Shown here piece by piece: positions 1 to 8,286 of a stretch of DNA of 31,222 nt (within the stretch, counting starts at the first letter, position 1; each line of letters begins with the position of its first letter). Made by a program: the position numbers and the translations under genes. Where the stretch lies: IMG/VR virus record IMGVR_UViG_3300009441_000022, positions 1-31,222 of that record; one strand, given 5' to 3'. The DNA is from a virus. The notes beneath the pieces are model-generated. The model was not told where the DNA came from. It did not search any database and was given only the letters and a program-made list of their open reading frames with translations.

Positions 1-1419
1 TACGTTCTTCATTGCCCACTCACGTGAGAAATACTCACCCACATACTGAGATACTTGGTCAAGGGTCTGTAGTCTGTTCTGTAACAGTTCCGCATCCTTC
101 AACTCAGTAAAGTGGTTGTCTCTTTGGAAGTCAACAGTAATCTGACTCTTCCACTCTTCCCAATCACTCTCAGTAATAACACCTTTAAGTATAAGTTGTT
201 TCTTTAGAATACCAACAAACAACATTGAGAAACGTTTACGTAGACGGTCAATAAACTTCTGGAACTTAACTTCATCCCTAGAAATTTCGGTTGACCTACC
301 TAGTGTAAACTGTGCTTCTTGTTCCAGACGGTTAACTGGTACGTTCAATGAACGATATAACCTTTTCTGGAAGTACAAGATATCATCTATCTGACCAAGG
401 TTCTCACCGCCAGGCAGTGTAGAGATTTCAGTTCCTCTACCACCTTCTCTACGTGGTAACCAGAAGTCTTCCAACATAGACATGTGTTTACGGTCATCTT
501 TAAGTTGACCAGTACTTGAGTCATATACAATCTTGTTTCTGTAACGAGACATGATACCTTGCATGTACGCTTCAGATTTATTACGTGGCATGTTACCCAC
601 ATCGATATAGAATATTCTACGTTCGGGAGCACGTGCAAGACGGTAGATTACAAGAGAATCTTCCATCATTCTTAATTGGTTAATAGGTTTTAATGCCTTA
701 TGTAAATAGGACACAACCTGTTTTTTACTTGGGTCTAATAGACCACTTGATACGTATGAAACACTGTCTGGAGAAAGTCTTACACCTTGATTAGTTCCTG
801 CTTTCTCTTGGAAGATATAGAATTCTTTTACTTCTTTTACTACCTTCGCACCCGTGATAGGGTCTTTCTCATGTTTTACTTCTTTTACTTTACGTATCTT
901 TGCGGCATCAATAGTTCTAATCTCTTGAATACCTTCTTTAATTCGGGATTCATCTACTACAAGATGGTGATATATTCTACCATCAATATAGAATGAACGG
1001 AATATGTCGTGACCTAAATCAGTGAATTTCAACATACTATATACTTTGTTGAATTCTTCGGTCATCATTTTTTTGATGTTGTCTGGTGCTTCTACATTAT
1101 CCAGATTAAGTTCGCAAGAGATATTCATCTCTGAACCAACGATTGATTCATTAACGATATCTTCGACTGCGGCATCTACTTCGGGGTGTGTTGCAACACC
1201 ACGATATTTCATAATTAATTGTTGGTTGTCCTTCGCTTGACTCCCTTCCATGTCAATGTATTGACCATAGTGAGACCCAGACGCAGTAACGTACCCCGCA
1301 CCATCATCATCGGTGGGAGCGACAATTGACTTTAATTTTTCTTTATCCTTTTCTGCTTTTTCTTGTCTCTTGATTTCGAAACCGAAAAGTCTAAGAATAC
1401 TATTGTCTTGTTCTGCCAT
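1..1419 (-). CDS. 20: Portal vertex protein gp20 (C-terminus cut by window edge)
   Basis: This gene encodes the T4-type portal, the dodecameric ring at the unique capsid vertex through which gp17 packages DNA and to which the neck attaches. The frame is open from an ATG at the right end to the first base of the window, giving 473 residues; T4 gp20 is about 524, so only the last part is missing. The start MAEQDNSILRLFGFEIKR matches the usual N-terminus of the family, followed by YRGVATHPEVDAAVEDIVNE. The last visible residues, YVGEYFSREWAMKNV, match the conserved C-terminal portal region. A good ribosome binding site (GAGGAA, five bases before the ATG) fixes the start. It follows gp19 with a terminator-like hairpin in between. 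The position after gp18-gp19 is the T4 order. The assignment is firm. Confidence 0.95.
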   Translation of the reverse strand, partial: MAEQDNSILRLFGFEIKRQEKAEKDKEKLKSIVAPTDDDGAGYVTASGSHYGQYIDMEGSQAKDNQQLIMKYRGVATHPEVDAAVEDIVNESIVGSEMNISCELNLDNVEAPDNIKKMMTEEFNKVYSMLKFTDLGHDIFRSFYIDGRIYHHLVVDESRIKEGIQEIRTIDAAKIRKVKEVKHEKDPITGAKVVKEVKEFYIFQEKAGTNQGVRLSPDSVSYVSSGLLDPSKKQVVSYLHKALKPINQLRMMEDSLVIYRLARAPERRIFYIDVGNMPRNKSEAYMQGIMSRYRNKIVYDSSTGQLKDDRKHMSMLEDFWLPRREGGRGTEISTLPGGENLGQIDDILYFQKRLYRSLNVPVNRLEQEAQFTLGRSTEISRDEVKFQKFIDRLRKRFSMLFVGILKKQLILKGVITESDWEEWKSQITVDFQRDNHFTELKDAELLQNRLQTLDQVSQYVGEYFSREWAMKNV

Positions 1420-1438
1420 TTATATTCCTCATAATAAA

Positions 1439-1462
1439 GGGGTAAGGATTATTCCCTACCCC
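1439..1462 (-). terminator. Rho-independent terminator between gp19 and gp20
   Basis: Read on the minus strand, GGGGTAGGGA and TCCTTACCCC can pair as a 10-bp stem with one G-U pair, closing an AUAA tetraloop. TTTATTAT follows directly. It lies after the gp19 stop codon and just before the gp20 ribosome binding site. It probably reduces read-through from the highly expressed tail sheath/tube genes into the low-copy portal gene. The structure is seen in the sequence; its strength is inferred. Confidence 0.7.
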
Positions 1463-1478
1463 CTTATATATAACTAGA

Positions 1479-2006
1479 TTAACTAGTGGTGTCGGATTCC
1501 CAGTATTGAACTTGGAACTCAACTGTAAATTCTTCGATAGTATCTACAGTTTCGTAACTTACGTCAATCGCACTAACGTTTGTTGGGAAACAACCACGGA
1601 AGTTATACGTCTTGAGAGTATCACCATTCCTGTCCAACTGCTCGATAACTAGGTCTGCTTGGTAATCAATAGGATTACTTAGACCAGTATTAGCTTGGTG
1701 GGCATTGATACCATTCATCCATCTCTCCATAGAGTTACGGATTGAGAAATCAGTATCATTAAGAATAGTTACTGTCCATGGTTCAAAAGTACGGTCACCC
1801 GCAATCTTTAACTGTCTACCACGAAAAGGAACTTCCATTACGTTCATTATGGACGAAGGCAACTGAGCAGTCTTACAAAGGAAGGATGTAAGTTCTACAT
1901 CTCCCCCCGCATAGCCTGGAAAGTTGACAGTCGCTTTAAACAGATTAGGACGAGCACCGCCCCCTCTGAGTTTCGATTTAAAATCATCTACGCCTAATAT
2001 TGCCAT
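1479..2006 (-). CDS. 19: Tail tube protein gp19
   Basis: This is the major subunit of the inner, non-contractile tail tube of a T4-like myovirus, which stacks as hexameric rings inside the sheath. At 175 residues it is close to T4 gp19 (163). The N-terminal NLFKATVNFPGYAGGD, the central FRGRQLKIAGDR followed by FEPWTVTILND, and the SMERWMNGIN segment are hallmarks of the family. The start ATG has a strong ribosome binding site (AAGGGG). It lies 12 bp after the sheath gene and is very probably cotranscribed with it. A terminator hairpin follows the stop. Confidence 0.96.
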   Translation of the reverse strand: MAILGVDDFKSKLRGGGARPNLFKATVNFPGYAGGDVELTSFLCKTAQLPSSIMNVMEVPFRGRQLKIAGDRTFEPWTVTILNDTDFSIRNSMERWMNGINAHQANTGLSNPIDYQADLVIEQLDRNGDTLKTYNFRGCFPTNVSAIDVSYETVDTIEEFTVEFQVQYWESDTTS

Positions 2007-2018
2007 TTTTTATACCCC

Positions 2019-3791
2019 TTATACTGTGCCAACAACTTCGTCAAACTCAACACCAGTTCTAACTGCAACAAAATTCAATGTTACGAAGTTAATAGAACGG
2101 GCGGGTTTGATAAAGATTGAAGCGACAAATTCATTACGGTCAACCACAGCAGCAGTGTTATTCGTAGCGTCACAGACAACACGGAAGTCCGTGATACCTC
2201 TTCGACCTTGAATCTCACGTAAGAACGGTTCAACAATGTTAACGAACTCTGCACGAGTAAACTCGTCATTGAATTCAAACATTACGTTACGTCCTGCTAT
2301 TGCAATCGCTCTTTCTATTCCAAGGAACAATCTACGAACATTGATTCTGTCAAATGCAGAAGGTCTTGATTCGTTAGTTTTGTCACCGAAGAGCATAATG
2401 CCTTCGCCAGGAATGTTAGCGATTGGGTTGATACCAGCTTTATATAATGCATCTCTTTCCGCTTTAGTTGGAGATAATATGATATCTGTGATTCCTTGAT
2501 ATCTACCACGTCTAGAACCCGCAGGGGAGAACCAAGGTGCAGCGACTAAGTCAGTTGCAGCCATGAGACCCGCAGTGGATGATGCGGCAGGAATCTTAAT
2601 GTATTTGTCATTATACTTGTCAAATACTTTCAGATAGTTGTTGTCTTGTATCAAGTAGGAAGACTTCGTGTATGTGTTGTTGTTTGCAAGAACACCAACG
2701 TTGGTGGCTACAGTAACTACAGCATTACGAGAAGGTGATGCAACTGCAACACAATCTTTCCTAGTTGTTCCTGCTATTGCGACCAAATCATTTACGATTG
2801 TAGTAGCAGCAGTATTTGTCAATGATTCTGGAGCGATAAGAAAGTCTACTTCGATGTTATCTTTATCTTCGAACTTGTCGTATCCACGAAGGATATCGTC
2901 TGTTCCTAATGAAGAAGAAGTATTACCACTTTTGAATGACCAAGTACTTGTAGTGTTTGAGTAGTTTTGTCCACTCATAAAGTTTTGGCCAGCAGTAGTT
3001 GCTGTTGTACTCCAAAGAGAACCACCGAAATCATTCACACCATCTGAATCACCAGATAAGTGGAAGTCTCCTGCGTATACCCATTTGGACTTAAGCTTTA
3101 ATACTTCTTTGAAGTAGTTTGAACTTCCATCTGGAGATTTAGCGTTCTTTGCAACAGATAGGTACGGGAATGTTTCAAGAACTGTTCCTGCATTACCTGT
3201 AATTTCTCCATCTTCATCAATAACTGCAACGTGGATTTCGTCATTTGACCCACCAAGTGCAGATACGAATGCAGACGTGCCAGTCGCTCCGTCAAAATTG
3301 TCTTTGTATGCCCAACTATTGAAGTTTGTTTCTGAACCAGATGCACTGTCTGTTCCCACAACGGAGATTTTCAGAGAGTTACCAATGGTGCCAGGATATT
3401 TGGCAATGAAAGCACCGTCAGAACTATCAATTGATAGGTCTTCGAATGCGTCTAAGTTATTAACTGTTTGTGCAGTTAATGAACCTAATGAGGTATTGTT
3501 CGCAACGGAGTTTTTGCCGTCACTATCCTGTTCACGCACAATGAAGCATGAATTGGAATACCTTAAAAAATAAGCAGCAGAGTGGAAGTCTACCGTATTA
3601 TCGTCAGTGGGTGCAGAAAACGTGCTAACAAGTCCAGATTCATCTGAAACTAGTGTTGCTACGCCTACTGGCCCCCAACCGAAATTCCCCACGAATGCAC
3701 CAGTTGAAGTTTGAACGTTCGGGACAACGCCCGTTAAATCAATTTCTTTAACTGTTACAGCAGGAGAAGCAGAGGGTGTAAAAAGAGCCAT
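2019..3791 (-). CDS. 18: Contractile tail sheath protein gp18
   Basis: This is the contractile sheath subunit that surrounds the tail tube and drives it through the host envelope. The 590-residue length is slightly below T4 gp18 (659); the middle, surface-exposed domains vary in this family. The N-terminus MALFTPSASPAVTVKEIDLT and the TGAFVGNFGWGPVG segment are typical of T4-like sheaths. So is the C-terminal domain from about residue 455, with GEGIMLFGDKT, INVRRLFLGIERAI, FVNIVEPFLREIQGRRGI and the ending FDEVVGTV. It has its own late promoter and a good ribosome binding site (AAAGGAAAG), consistent with the high copy number needed. gp19 follows directly. Confidence 0.96.
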   Translation of the reverse strand: MALFTPSASPAVTVKEIDLTGVVPNVQTSTGAFVGNFGWGPVGVATLVSDESGLVSTFSAPTDDNTVDFHSAAYFLRYSNSCFIVREQDSDGKNSVANNTSLGSLTAQTVNNLDAFEDLSIDSSDGAFIAKYPGTIGNSLKISVVGTDSASGSETNFNSWAYKDNFDGATGTSAFVSALGGSNDEIHVAVIDEDGEITGNAGTVLETFPYLSVAKNAKSPDGSSNYFKEVLKLKSKWVYAGDFHLSGDSDGVNDFGGSLWSTTATTAGQNFMSGQNYSNTTSTWSFKSGNTSSSLGTDDILRGYDKFEDKDNIEVDFLIAPESLTNTAATTIVNDLVAIAGTTRKDCVAVASPSRNAVVTVATNVGVLANNNTYTKSSYLIQDNNYLKVFDKYNDKYIKIPAASSTAGLMAATDLVAAPWFSPAGSRRGRYQGITDIILSPTKAERDALYKAGINPIANIPGEGIMLFGDKTNESRPSAFDRINVRRLFLGIERAIAIAGRNVMFEFNDEFTRAEFVNIVEPFLREIQGRRGITDFRVVCDATNNTAAVVDRNEFVASIFIKPARSINFVTLNFVAVRTGVEFDEVVGTV

Positions 3792-3853
3792 AATTCTTTC
3801 CTTTAGTTTTTCTAATTATAAGTTATCATAATACGGTTATATTCACTTACCTT

Positions 3854-3861
3854 TATTTATA
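3854..3861 (-). promoter_or_regulatory. T4-type late promoter upstream of gp18
   Basis: The minus strand reads TATAAATA, a perfect match to the T4 late -10 box recognised by the gp55 sigma factor. It lies in the 73-bp gap between the gp17 stop and the gp18 start, with 62 bases from the box to the ATG. A separate late promoter for sheath and tube fits their high abundance. The match is seen; function is inferred. Confidence 0.75.
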
Positions 3862-3864
3862 CAT

Positions 3865-5484
3865 TTACCATTCTTCAACACCTAGTCCAGTGCCTTCGAA
3901 GGTATGCCAACCGTGTTCTTTCTGTTCTTCTTCCTGTCTCACTTCTTCTAAACCATCATCAATGAACCCTACAGGAGGTACATCATCCTCAATTTCTTTC
4001 ATTTTCTGTGCAAACATCATCTGTTTTAGGTTGATGTCAGTCATATCCATGAAGTATTGAGAGGAACAGAAGTATCCAAACATAACAATATTCATCATTA
4101 AATCGTCATGATTACCATCGGATGCCTCGTAAGACTGTCCTCTTGACACAAAAGTAGAGATTTCCATGATGGTATTCTCATCTACAATTGATAATTTCTT
4201 ACTTTCTAATAGGTCTTTTGCAGAAGAACAACCTAATCTTTTAACCTTTCTATTCATTTCAATACCAATACGGTCTGCTTTAACCGCAGATTCCATATGG
4301 ATATTTTCATACTCTAGGTCTTGATATAGTCCTTGACAGACCAAAGTTCCTTGGTCATTTGACTCAATTACCACATATGACTCATTGTAGAGAGTTGCGT
4401 ACTTATATATAATATTAGGAAAGAGTATTGGAGATATAGTATTATTGCGATAGACGGCAACCTGTTTGAATGGTCTCGTGCTAATGTCGATAACGTTAAA
4501 CGTAGAATAATCCTGACCTCTTCCCTTTGATACGTCCACAGTCATGATATATTCATGGTCTTTGATTGGACGTTCATATATTAACAAATCAGCCCCTTCA
4601 AGGACTTCTTGAGGGTTTGATGCCCTAAACCCTAATAATGTTTCGGCATTAATTAGTGTATCACCTGTTCCATAAAAGGTGTTACCAAACTCTTGGTCAA
4701 ATTGTAACTGAGATGTATTTGATATCGTCTGTCTCTTCCATTCATCATCTCTGCCTGGCACATCCCACCAGTTAACTGTAAATGGTATAAACTCGTTTAC
4801 TTTCTGAACTGCACCTTCCCATATCTTATGGAACGTATTACCAATACCATTTGCGGTACTTGTTATAATAACTTTAGTGTCTTTACCCGCAGAGATTACT
4901 GGATAGGTAGAAGTGTAGAACTCATTTGCATTCTCAACAAACGCAAACTCATCTAGGAATAGTAGGTTAACGGACATACCACGAATCGAACTACCAGATG
5001 TTGCAGCAGCAATGATACGGGAATTATTACTAAATTCTATTGAACCCTTGTTAAGTGCCTTAGTGCCTGGCTGTAGGAAGAACGGTAAGTTCTCCAACAT
5101 GAGTGTGATACGACCCAACATCTCTCTCGCAGTTGCACCTTTGTTGGCAAGTACTGCAATGGTCTTTTCACTATGGAAGACAGCAAACCAAATAATGTAA
5201 CCAACCGAACTGATTGATTTACCACTCTGTCTACATGCAAGTACAATAGAGAATCTGTTGTTATTGAAGTGTTCAAACATTTTCTCTTGATATGGGTATA
5301 GGTCAAAAGGAACTAATCCCTCATCCAGAGAAATAACTTTTAGATATTGTTTACAGAAGTATACAGGGTCTTGGGAACACTTAATGTATTCCTTGATTTC
5401 TTTTTCAGTAAAATTGTGTTGAACTCCATCTCGCTTGACATTTATATTGCCAAGATAGGTTTCATTCTGATTCTGGTTCTGCAT
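3865..5484 (-). CDS. 17: Terminase large subunit gp17
   Basis: This is the packaging motor ATPase and headful nuclease, which docks on the portal and pumps DNA into the prohead. The ATPase half shows a Walker A motif ACRQSGKS (residues 83-90), Walker B LLFLDE (174-179) and the coupling motif TSTANG (208-213). The RNase H-like nuclease half shows likely metal-binding residues D317 (MTVDVSKGRGQDYS), E374 (VVIESNDQG) and D461 (GNHDDLMMN). The length of 539 residues is somewhat shorter than T4 gp17 (610). The start overlaps the gp16 end by 23 bp, the usual coupling of the terminase pair. All key residues look intact, so it should be active. Confidence 0.97.
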   Translation of the reverse strand: MQNQNQNETYLGNINVKRDGVQHNFTEKEIKEYIKCSQDPVYFCKQYLKVISLDEGLVPFDLYPYQEKMFEHFNNNRFSIVLACRQSGKSISSVGYIIWFAVFHSEKTIAVLANKGATAREMLGRITLMLENLPFFLQPGTKALNKGSIEFSNNSRIIAAATSGSSIRGMSVNLLFLDEFAFVENANEFYTSTYPVISAGKDTKVIITSTANGIGNTFHKIWEGAVQKVNEFIPFTVNWWDVPGRDDEWKRQTISNTSQLQFDQEFGNTFYGTGDTLINAETLLGFRASNPQEVLEGADLLIYERPIKDHEYIMTVDVSKGRGQDYSTFNVIDISTRPFKQVAVYRNNTISPILFPNIIYKYATLYNESYVVIESNDQGTLVCQGLYQDLEYENIHMESAVKADRIGIEMNRKVKRLGCSSAKDLLESKKLSIVDENTIMEISTFVSRGQSYEASDGNHDDLMMNIVMFGYFCSSQYFMDMTDINLKQMMFAQKMKEIEDDVPPVGFIDDGLEEVRQEEEQKEHGWHTFEGTGLGVEEW

Positions 5485-5809
5485 CTATTACCACTTGTTT
5501 TTCATTATGTATTAATCGCTGCAAGTCTGTAGTCGTTCCTACAAATAGATTGTTTGTGGTGTTACCCAGTTGTTTGGGTTCGTCTTTCTGTTTTATGTCT
5601 TTGTTCTTTTTATTCAAATCCATCAACTTATCATTCACATCTGCCATGTTTTTCATCATGCCAGATAACACTTCAAACGCACGGGGGTGTTCACTCTCCC
5701 TTGCGACTTCAATCATTAATTGCATACTCTCTTTACCGTTCTCTAGTATTTCATAGTAGGTATCACGAGAGTATTCGTAATCATCTTTTATTCGTTTATC
5801 ATCAGCCAT
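5462..5809 (-). CDS. 16: Terminase small subunit gp16
   Basis: This is the small terminase that recognises DNA and regulates the gp17 motor. At 115 residues it is shorter than T4 gp16 (164), mostly at the ends. The central helical region SMQLMIEVARESEHPRAFEV, followed by LSGMMKNMADVNDKLMDLNK, aligns by eye with the central coiled coil of T4 gp16. A later NNLFVGTTTDLQRLI resembles the T4 segment around VFMGSPTELM. It starts in a TAATG overlap with gp15 and ends inside the start of gp17, in the fixed T4 order 15-16-17. Sequence similarity is modest, but context makes the call secure. Confidence 0.88.
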   Translation of the reverse strand: MADDKRIKDDYEYSRDTYYEILENGKESMQLMIEVARESEHPRAFEVLSGMMKNMADVNDKLMDLNKKNKDIKQKDEPKQLGNTTNNLFVGTTTDLQRLIHNEKQVVIDAEPESE

Positions 5810-6609
5810 TATGAACTATCCTGTAATATAAGTGGGTGACCGAATTGTGTTTCCGTAAACCCGTAATCACTATCCGCACCTACTGATAAAGGGTTTGGTA
5901 CAGTCTTTAATGTTTTTATATACATGTCACTATCGGCAAACCCTGCATTCATGTTAAATAGATTGTTACGTACATCACGAATAATAGTTTTCGATGAATC
6001 AGGGCCATATAAGGATATTTTCATCTCAAACTCTAATGTATATATAATTGTCCTACGTTGTTCAACTGCACCTTCAAAATCATCTTGGAATGTAACACCA
6101 GATAAAGTGACGGGTACGTCTTCAGTTAGTGTAGGTATATCAGAAAATGGTTTGATTGTCAAGGTATATTGTGGTGCAAAGTAAGGTAGAATCTGTTCAA
6201 CAAGTTGCAATGCATCATCTTGGGACTTTGCATAGATGTTCAACTGAAACGAGATTGTGTACGGAGTAGACGTATATAGTTTACGTCTTGCAGTCACACT
6301 ATCGGTTACTCCCGCAGATATGTTATTTGTCTTGGGTAATTGACGTGTCGCATCATAAACCATATTCGTAATCTCGAAAGACATACGAGGTAATTTGATT
6401 GCAACTCTACGTTCTCCATCTTCACCCGCTTTCATCTCATCAAGACGTGCAATAAAGTTTCTCTTGGGTGCGTAGGACAACGGTACTTTTACTTGGGAGA
6501 TAGTTTTCCCAGTACTGTCGTGTCTTAATACGTATAAGTTGTTAAACATAGAACCGAATACGGATACCGCAGTTCTCACTCTTTTATGATAAAACCATTG
6601 ACCAAACAT
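5809..6609 (-). CDS. 15: Tail completion/sheath stabiliser protein gp15
   Basis: gp15 forms the hexameric ring that caps the finished tail and connects it to the neck. The 266-residue length matches T4 gp15 (272). The start MFGQWFYHKRVRTAVSVFGSMFNNL parallels the T4 start MFGYFYNSSFRRYATLMGDLFSNI residue by residue. The LVEQILPYFAPQ segment near residue 160 is nearly identical to the T4 IVEQILPYFQPH segment. It is joined to gp14 upstream and gp16 downstream by TAATG stop/start overlaps, so translation is probably coupled through gp14-15-16. GGAGAT lies upstream of the ATG. Confidence 0.94.
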   Translation of the reverse strand: MFGQWFYHKRVRTAVSVFGSMFNNLYVLRHDSTGKTISQVKVPLSYAPKRNFIARLDEMKAGEDGERRVAIKLPRMSFEITNMVYDATRQLPKTNNISAGVTDSVTARRKLYTSTPYTISFQLNIYAKSQDDALQLVEQILPYFAPQYTLTIKPFSDIPTLTEDVPVTLSGVTFQDDFEGAVEQRRTIIYTLEFEMKISLYGPDSSKTIIRDVRNNLFNMNAGFADSDMYIKTLKTVPNPLSVGADSDYGFTETQFGHPLILQDSS

Positions 6610-7478
6610 TATGACATATCTCCGAATGGATTACTCTCTGAGAAGTCAAGGAAGTCTGCTTCGAAGTCATCAAAGATTTGATTTTGTGCATCGGCTTGAA
6701 TATTATTTAATTCCTGAACAAGTGTCGGTGTTGCTTTGGCAAGAGAAGTACCACCCGTTACTTGTGTTCCTGTTCCAAAGTTATGGAACTTACCATCACT
6801 CGCACCAACATGTGCAAGTCGTAGGATACCATCTGAATCACTCCATCTAGTAACCTCACCTGTCATGTTATATGTACCGAATGACTGAGTAACTGTTTCT
6901 CCGATATCGAATCCTGCCGCAGAATCCATCGTTAATGAAACTTGATATGCCGCTTCTCCTTCTATACCATCAATTGTTTCAAACCCAGTATCCATATCCT
7001 CATCATTGTATTCAAATAATTCACACTGAAGACGGAATGTAGGAAGGTTCTGTAGCTGATAGAATGGAGTTTCTGTTTCTACTCTACGTATCTCAAATAT
7101 AGACTGAGATAGTGTTAGGTAGATTAAATCACCTTCACGTGGACGGAAGTTTAATGATTCTAAACGAGAACCAACTAGGGTCTTCCATCTTTTTCTTGAA
7201 ACAACAAAGTTTGCTTGGTCTCTTAGTTCGATACCAAATTTAGTAAATAGGTCACCTTCACCTTCAAACGCTTCGGTGTTTTCGATATACATTTCAATCT
7301 TGTATGCATTACCAAAACGTGACGGTACGTCATCAAGAAAGATTTTATCTTTGTTAACGATTTCTCGTGGAAGGTAATATACGTCCTGTCCATAGAATTT
7401 GAGGGCTTCAATTACGATGTCCTCATACACTGATTGTTCAGACTTAACACCTTGTTTAAAATAAGGGTTGGTTGCCAT
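6609..7478 (-). CDS. 14: Neck protein gp14
   Basis: gp14 is the head completion/neck protein that, with gp13, links portal and tail. It has 289 residues against about 256 in T4. Family features are FYGQDVYYLPREIVNKDKIF, followed by the paired segments FTKFGIELRDQ, REGDLIYLTLSQSIFEI and TPFYQLQNLP, and the acidic C-terminal tail ending NPFGDMS. Extra length sits around residues 175-250, a Gly/Thr-rich stretch that looks like an inserted beta-domain. It lies 4 bp downstream of gp13 and overlaps gp15 by TAATG. The start has a GGGAT ribosome binding site. Confidence 0.93.
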   Translation of the reverse strand: MATNPYFKQGVKSEQSVYEDIVIEALKFYGQDVYYLPREIVNKDKIFLDDVPSRFGNAYKIEMYIENTEAFEGEGDLFTKFGIELRDQANFVVSRKRWKTLVGSRLESLNFRPREGDLIYLTLSQSIFEIRRVETETPFYQLQNLPTFRLQCELFEYNDEDMDTGFETIDGIEGEAAYQVSLTMDSAAGFDIGETVTQSFGTYNMTGEVTRWSDSDGILRLAHVGASDGKFHNFGTGTQVTGGTSLAKATPTLVQELNNIQADAQNQIFDDFEADFLDFSESNPFGDMS

Positions 7479-7482
7479 CTAA

Positions 7483-8271
7483 TTATCCCATAAAGAAATC
7501 TGGTGGTGTGTCATATTCATTATATATTCTCTGACGTATTGTTTCGATTTCTTGTTTTGCGTCTTCGTAAATTTGTCTACCATTAAGTTGAACACCGCCT
7601 GGCAGTACCATTCCTTCAAACTTGATAAGGTTTGCACCCCATTGTTCCTTGATTAATGCAGTTGCATATTCTTTTAAGAACATGTTATCATATGCTTTAC
7701 CGTTACCATTGATATCGGTTGCCATGTACATTTCAATTAATATCTTCATTCCTGCTTTGAGGTCTCTTCCCGCACCAACATCTCCAAAGATGTGTAGTTT
7801 GTTGTTTGCCTTCTGGAATTGAATCTGTGGACTACCTGTCATTTTCATATCAACAAGTGATAGATACTGTTGCATCTGTTCGTAGTATGCCATATCTGAA
7901 AGACCACTTTGTAAATCCCACATATCATTAAGACGCATTTGATATTTGACATCAAAGAAACTTGAACTACCACTTTCACTGTTGATAGGTAATACACGGA
8001 CAACACTTAGTATGTCGTTTGCATTACTAACACCAGTTGTATCTAAATCAAAATCTAGATATCCTCTTGTTGTCATGTCCGCAGTGATTGTTACTGGAAG
8101 ATATACTCTATGAGAACCTTCTCCAACGTATTCTGTGAATAGTTGTAACGCATCATCTACACGGTCATCAATCTGTTCATCATCAATGTTTATTTCGATA
8201 ACAGGATGACCCAGTCTACGTAAACAATAATCTATGAAACCGTTTCTTGTTGTTATTCTACTATATGCCAT
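7483..8271 (-). CDS. 13: Neck protein gp13
   Basis: gp13 is the head completion/neck protein that binds the portal after packaging. At 262 residues it is somewhat shorter than T4 gp13 (309). The segment FIDYCLRRLGHPVIEINIDD followed by EQIDDRVDDALQLFTEYV is the strongest family signature. The later AYDNMFLKEYATALIKEQWGANL and the closing MVLPGGVQLNGRQIYEDAK match the conserved C-terminal part. It starts the canonical 13-14-15-16-17 block, right after a giant fibre gene. The AAGGAT ribosome binding site lies at the end of that gene. Confidence 0.93.
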   Translation of the reverse strand: MAYSRITTRNGFIDYCLRRLGHPVIEINIDDEQIDDRVDDALQLFTEYVGEGSHRVYLPVTITADMTTRGYLDFDLDTTGVSNANDILSVVRVLPINSESGSSSFFDVKYQMRLNDMWDLQSGLSDMAYYEQMQQYLSLVDMKMTGSPQIQFQKANNKLHIFGDVGAGRDLKAGMKILIEMYMATDINGNGKAYDNMFLKEYATALIKEQWGANLIKFEGMVLPGGVQLNGRQIYEDAKQEIETIRQRIYNEYDTPPDFFMG

Positions 8272-8286
8272 GTTAGTTATTTATCC

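Noticed and set aside
787-1240. Plus-strand open frames opposite the portal gene, and similar plus-strand frames elsewhere (for example 8561-8932, 14619-15020)
   Set aside because: They lie antisense to well-supported phage genes, lack sensible ribosome binding sites and have low-complexity or implausible composition.
5439-5446. TATAAATG inside the 5' part of gp17
   Set aside because: It has one mismatch and is explained by the codons for the NINV stretch of the terminase, with no gene start at a suitable distance.
8278-8285. GATAAATA box before gp13
   Set aside because: It differs from the late consensus and sits only about 6 bases before the ATG, leaving no room for a ribosome binding site on a transcript starting there.
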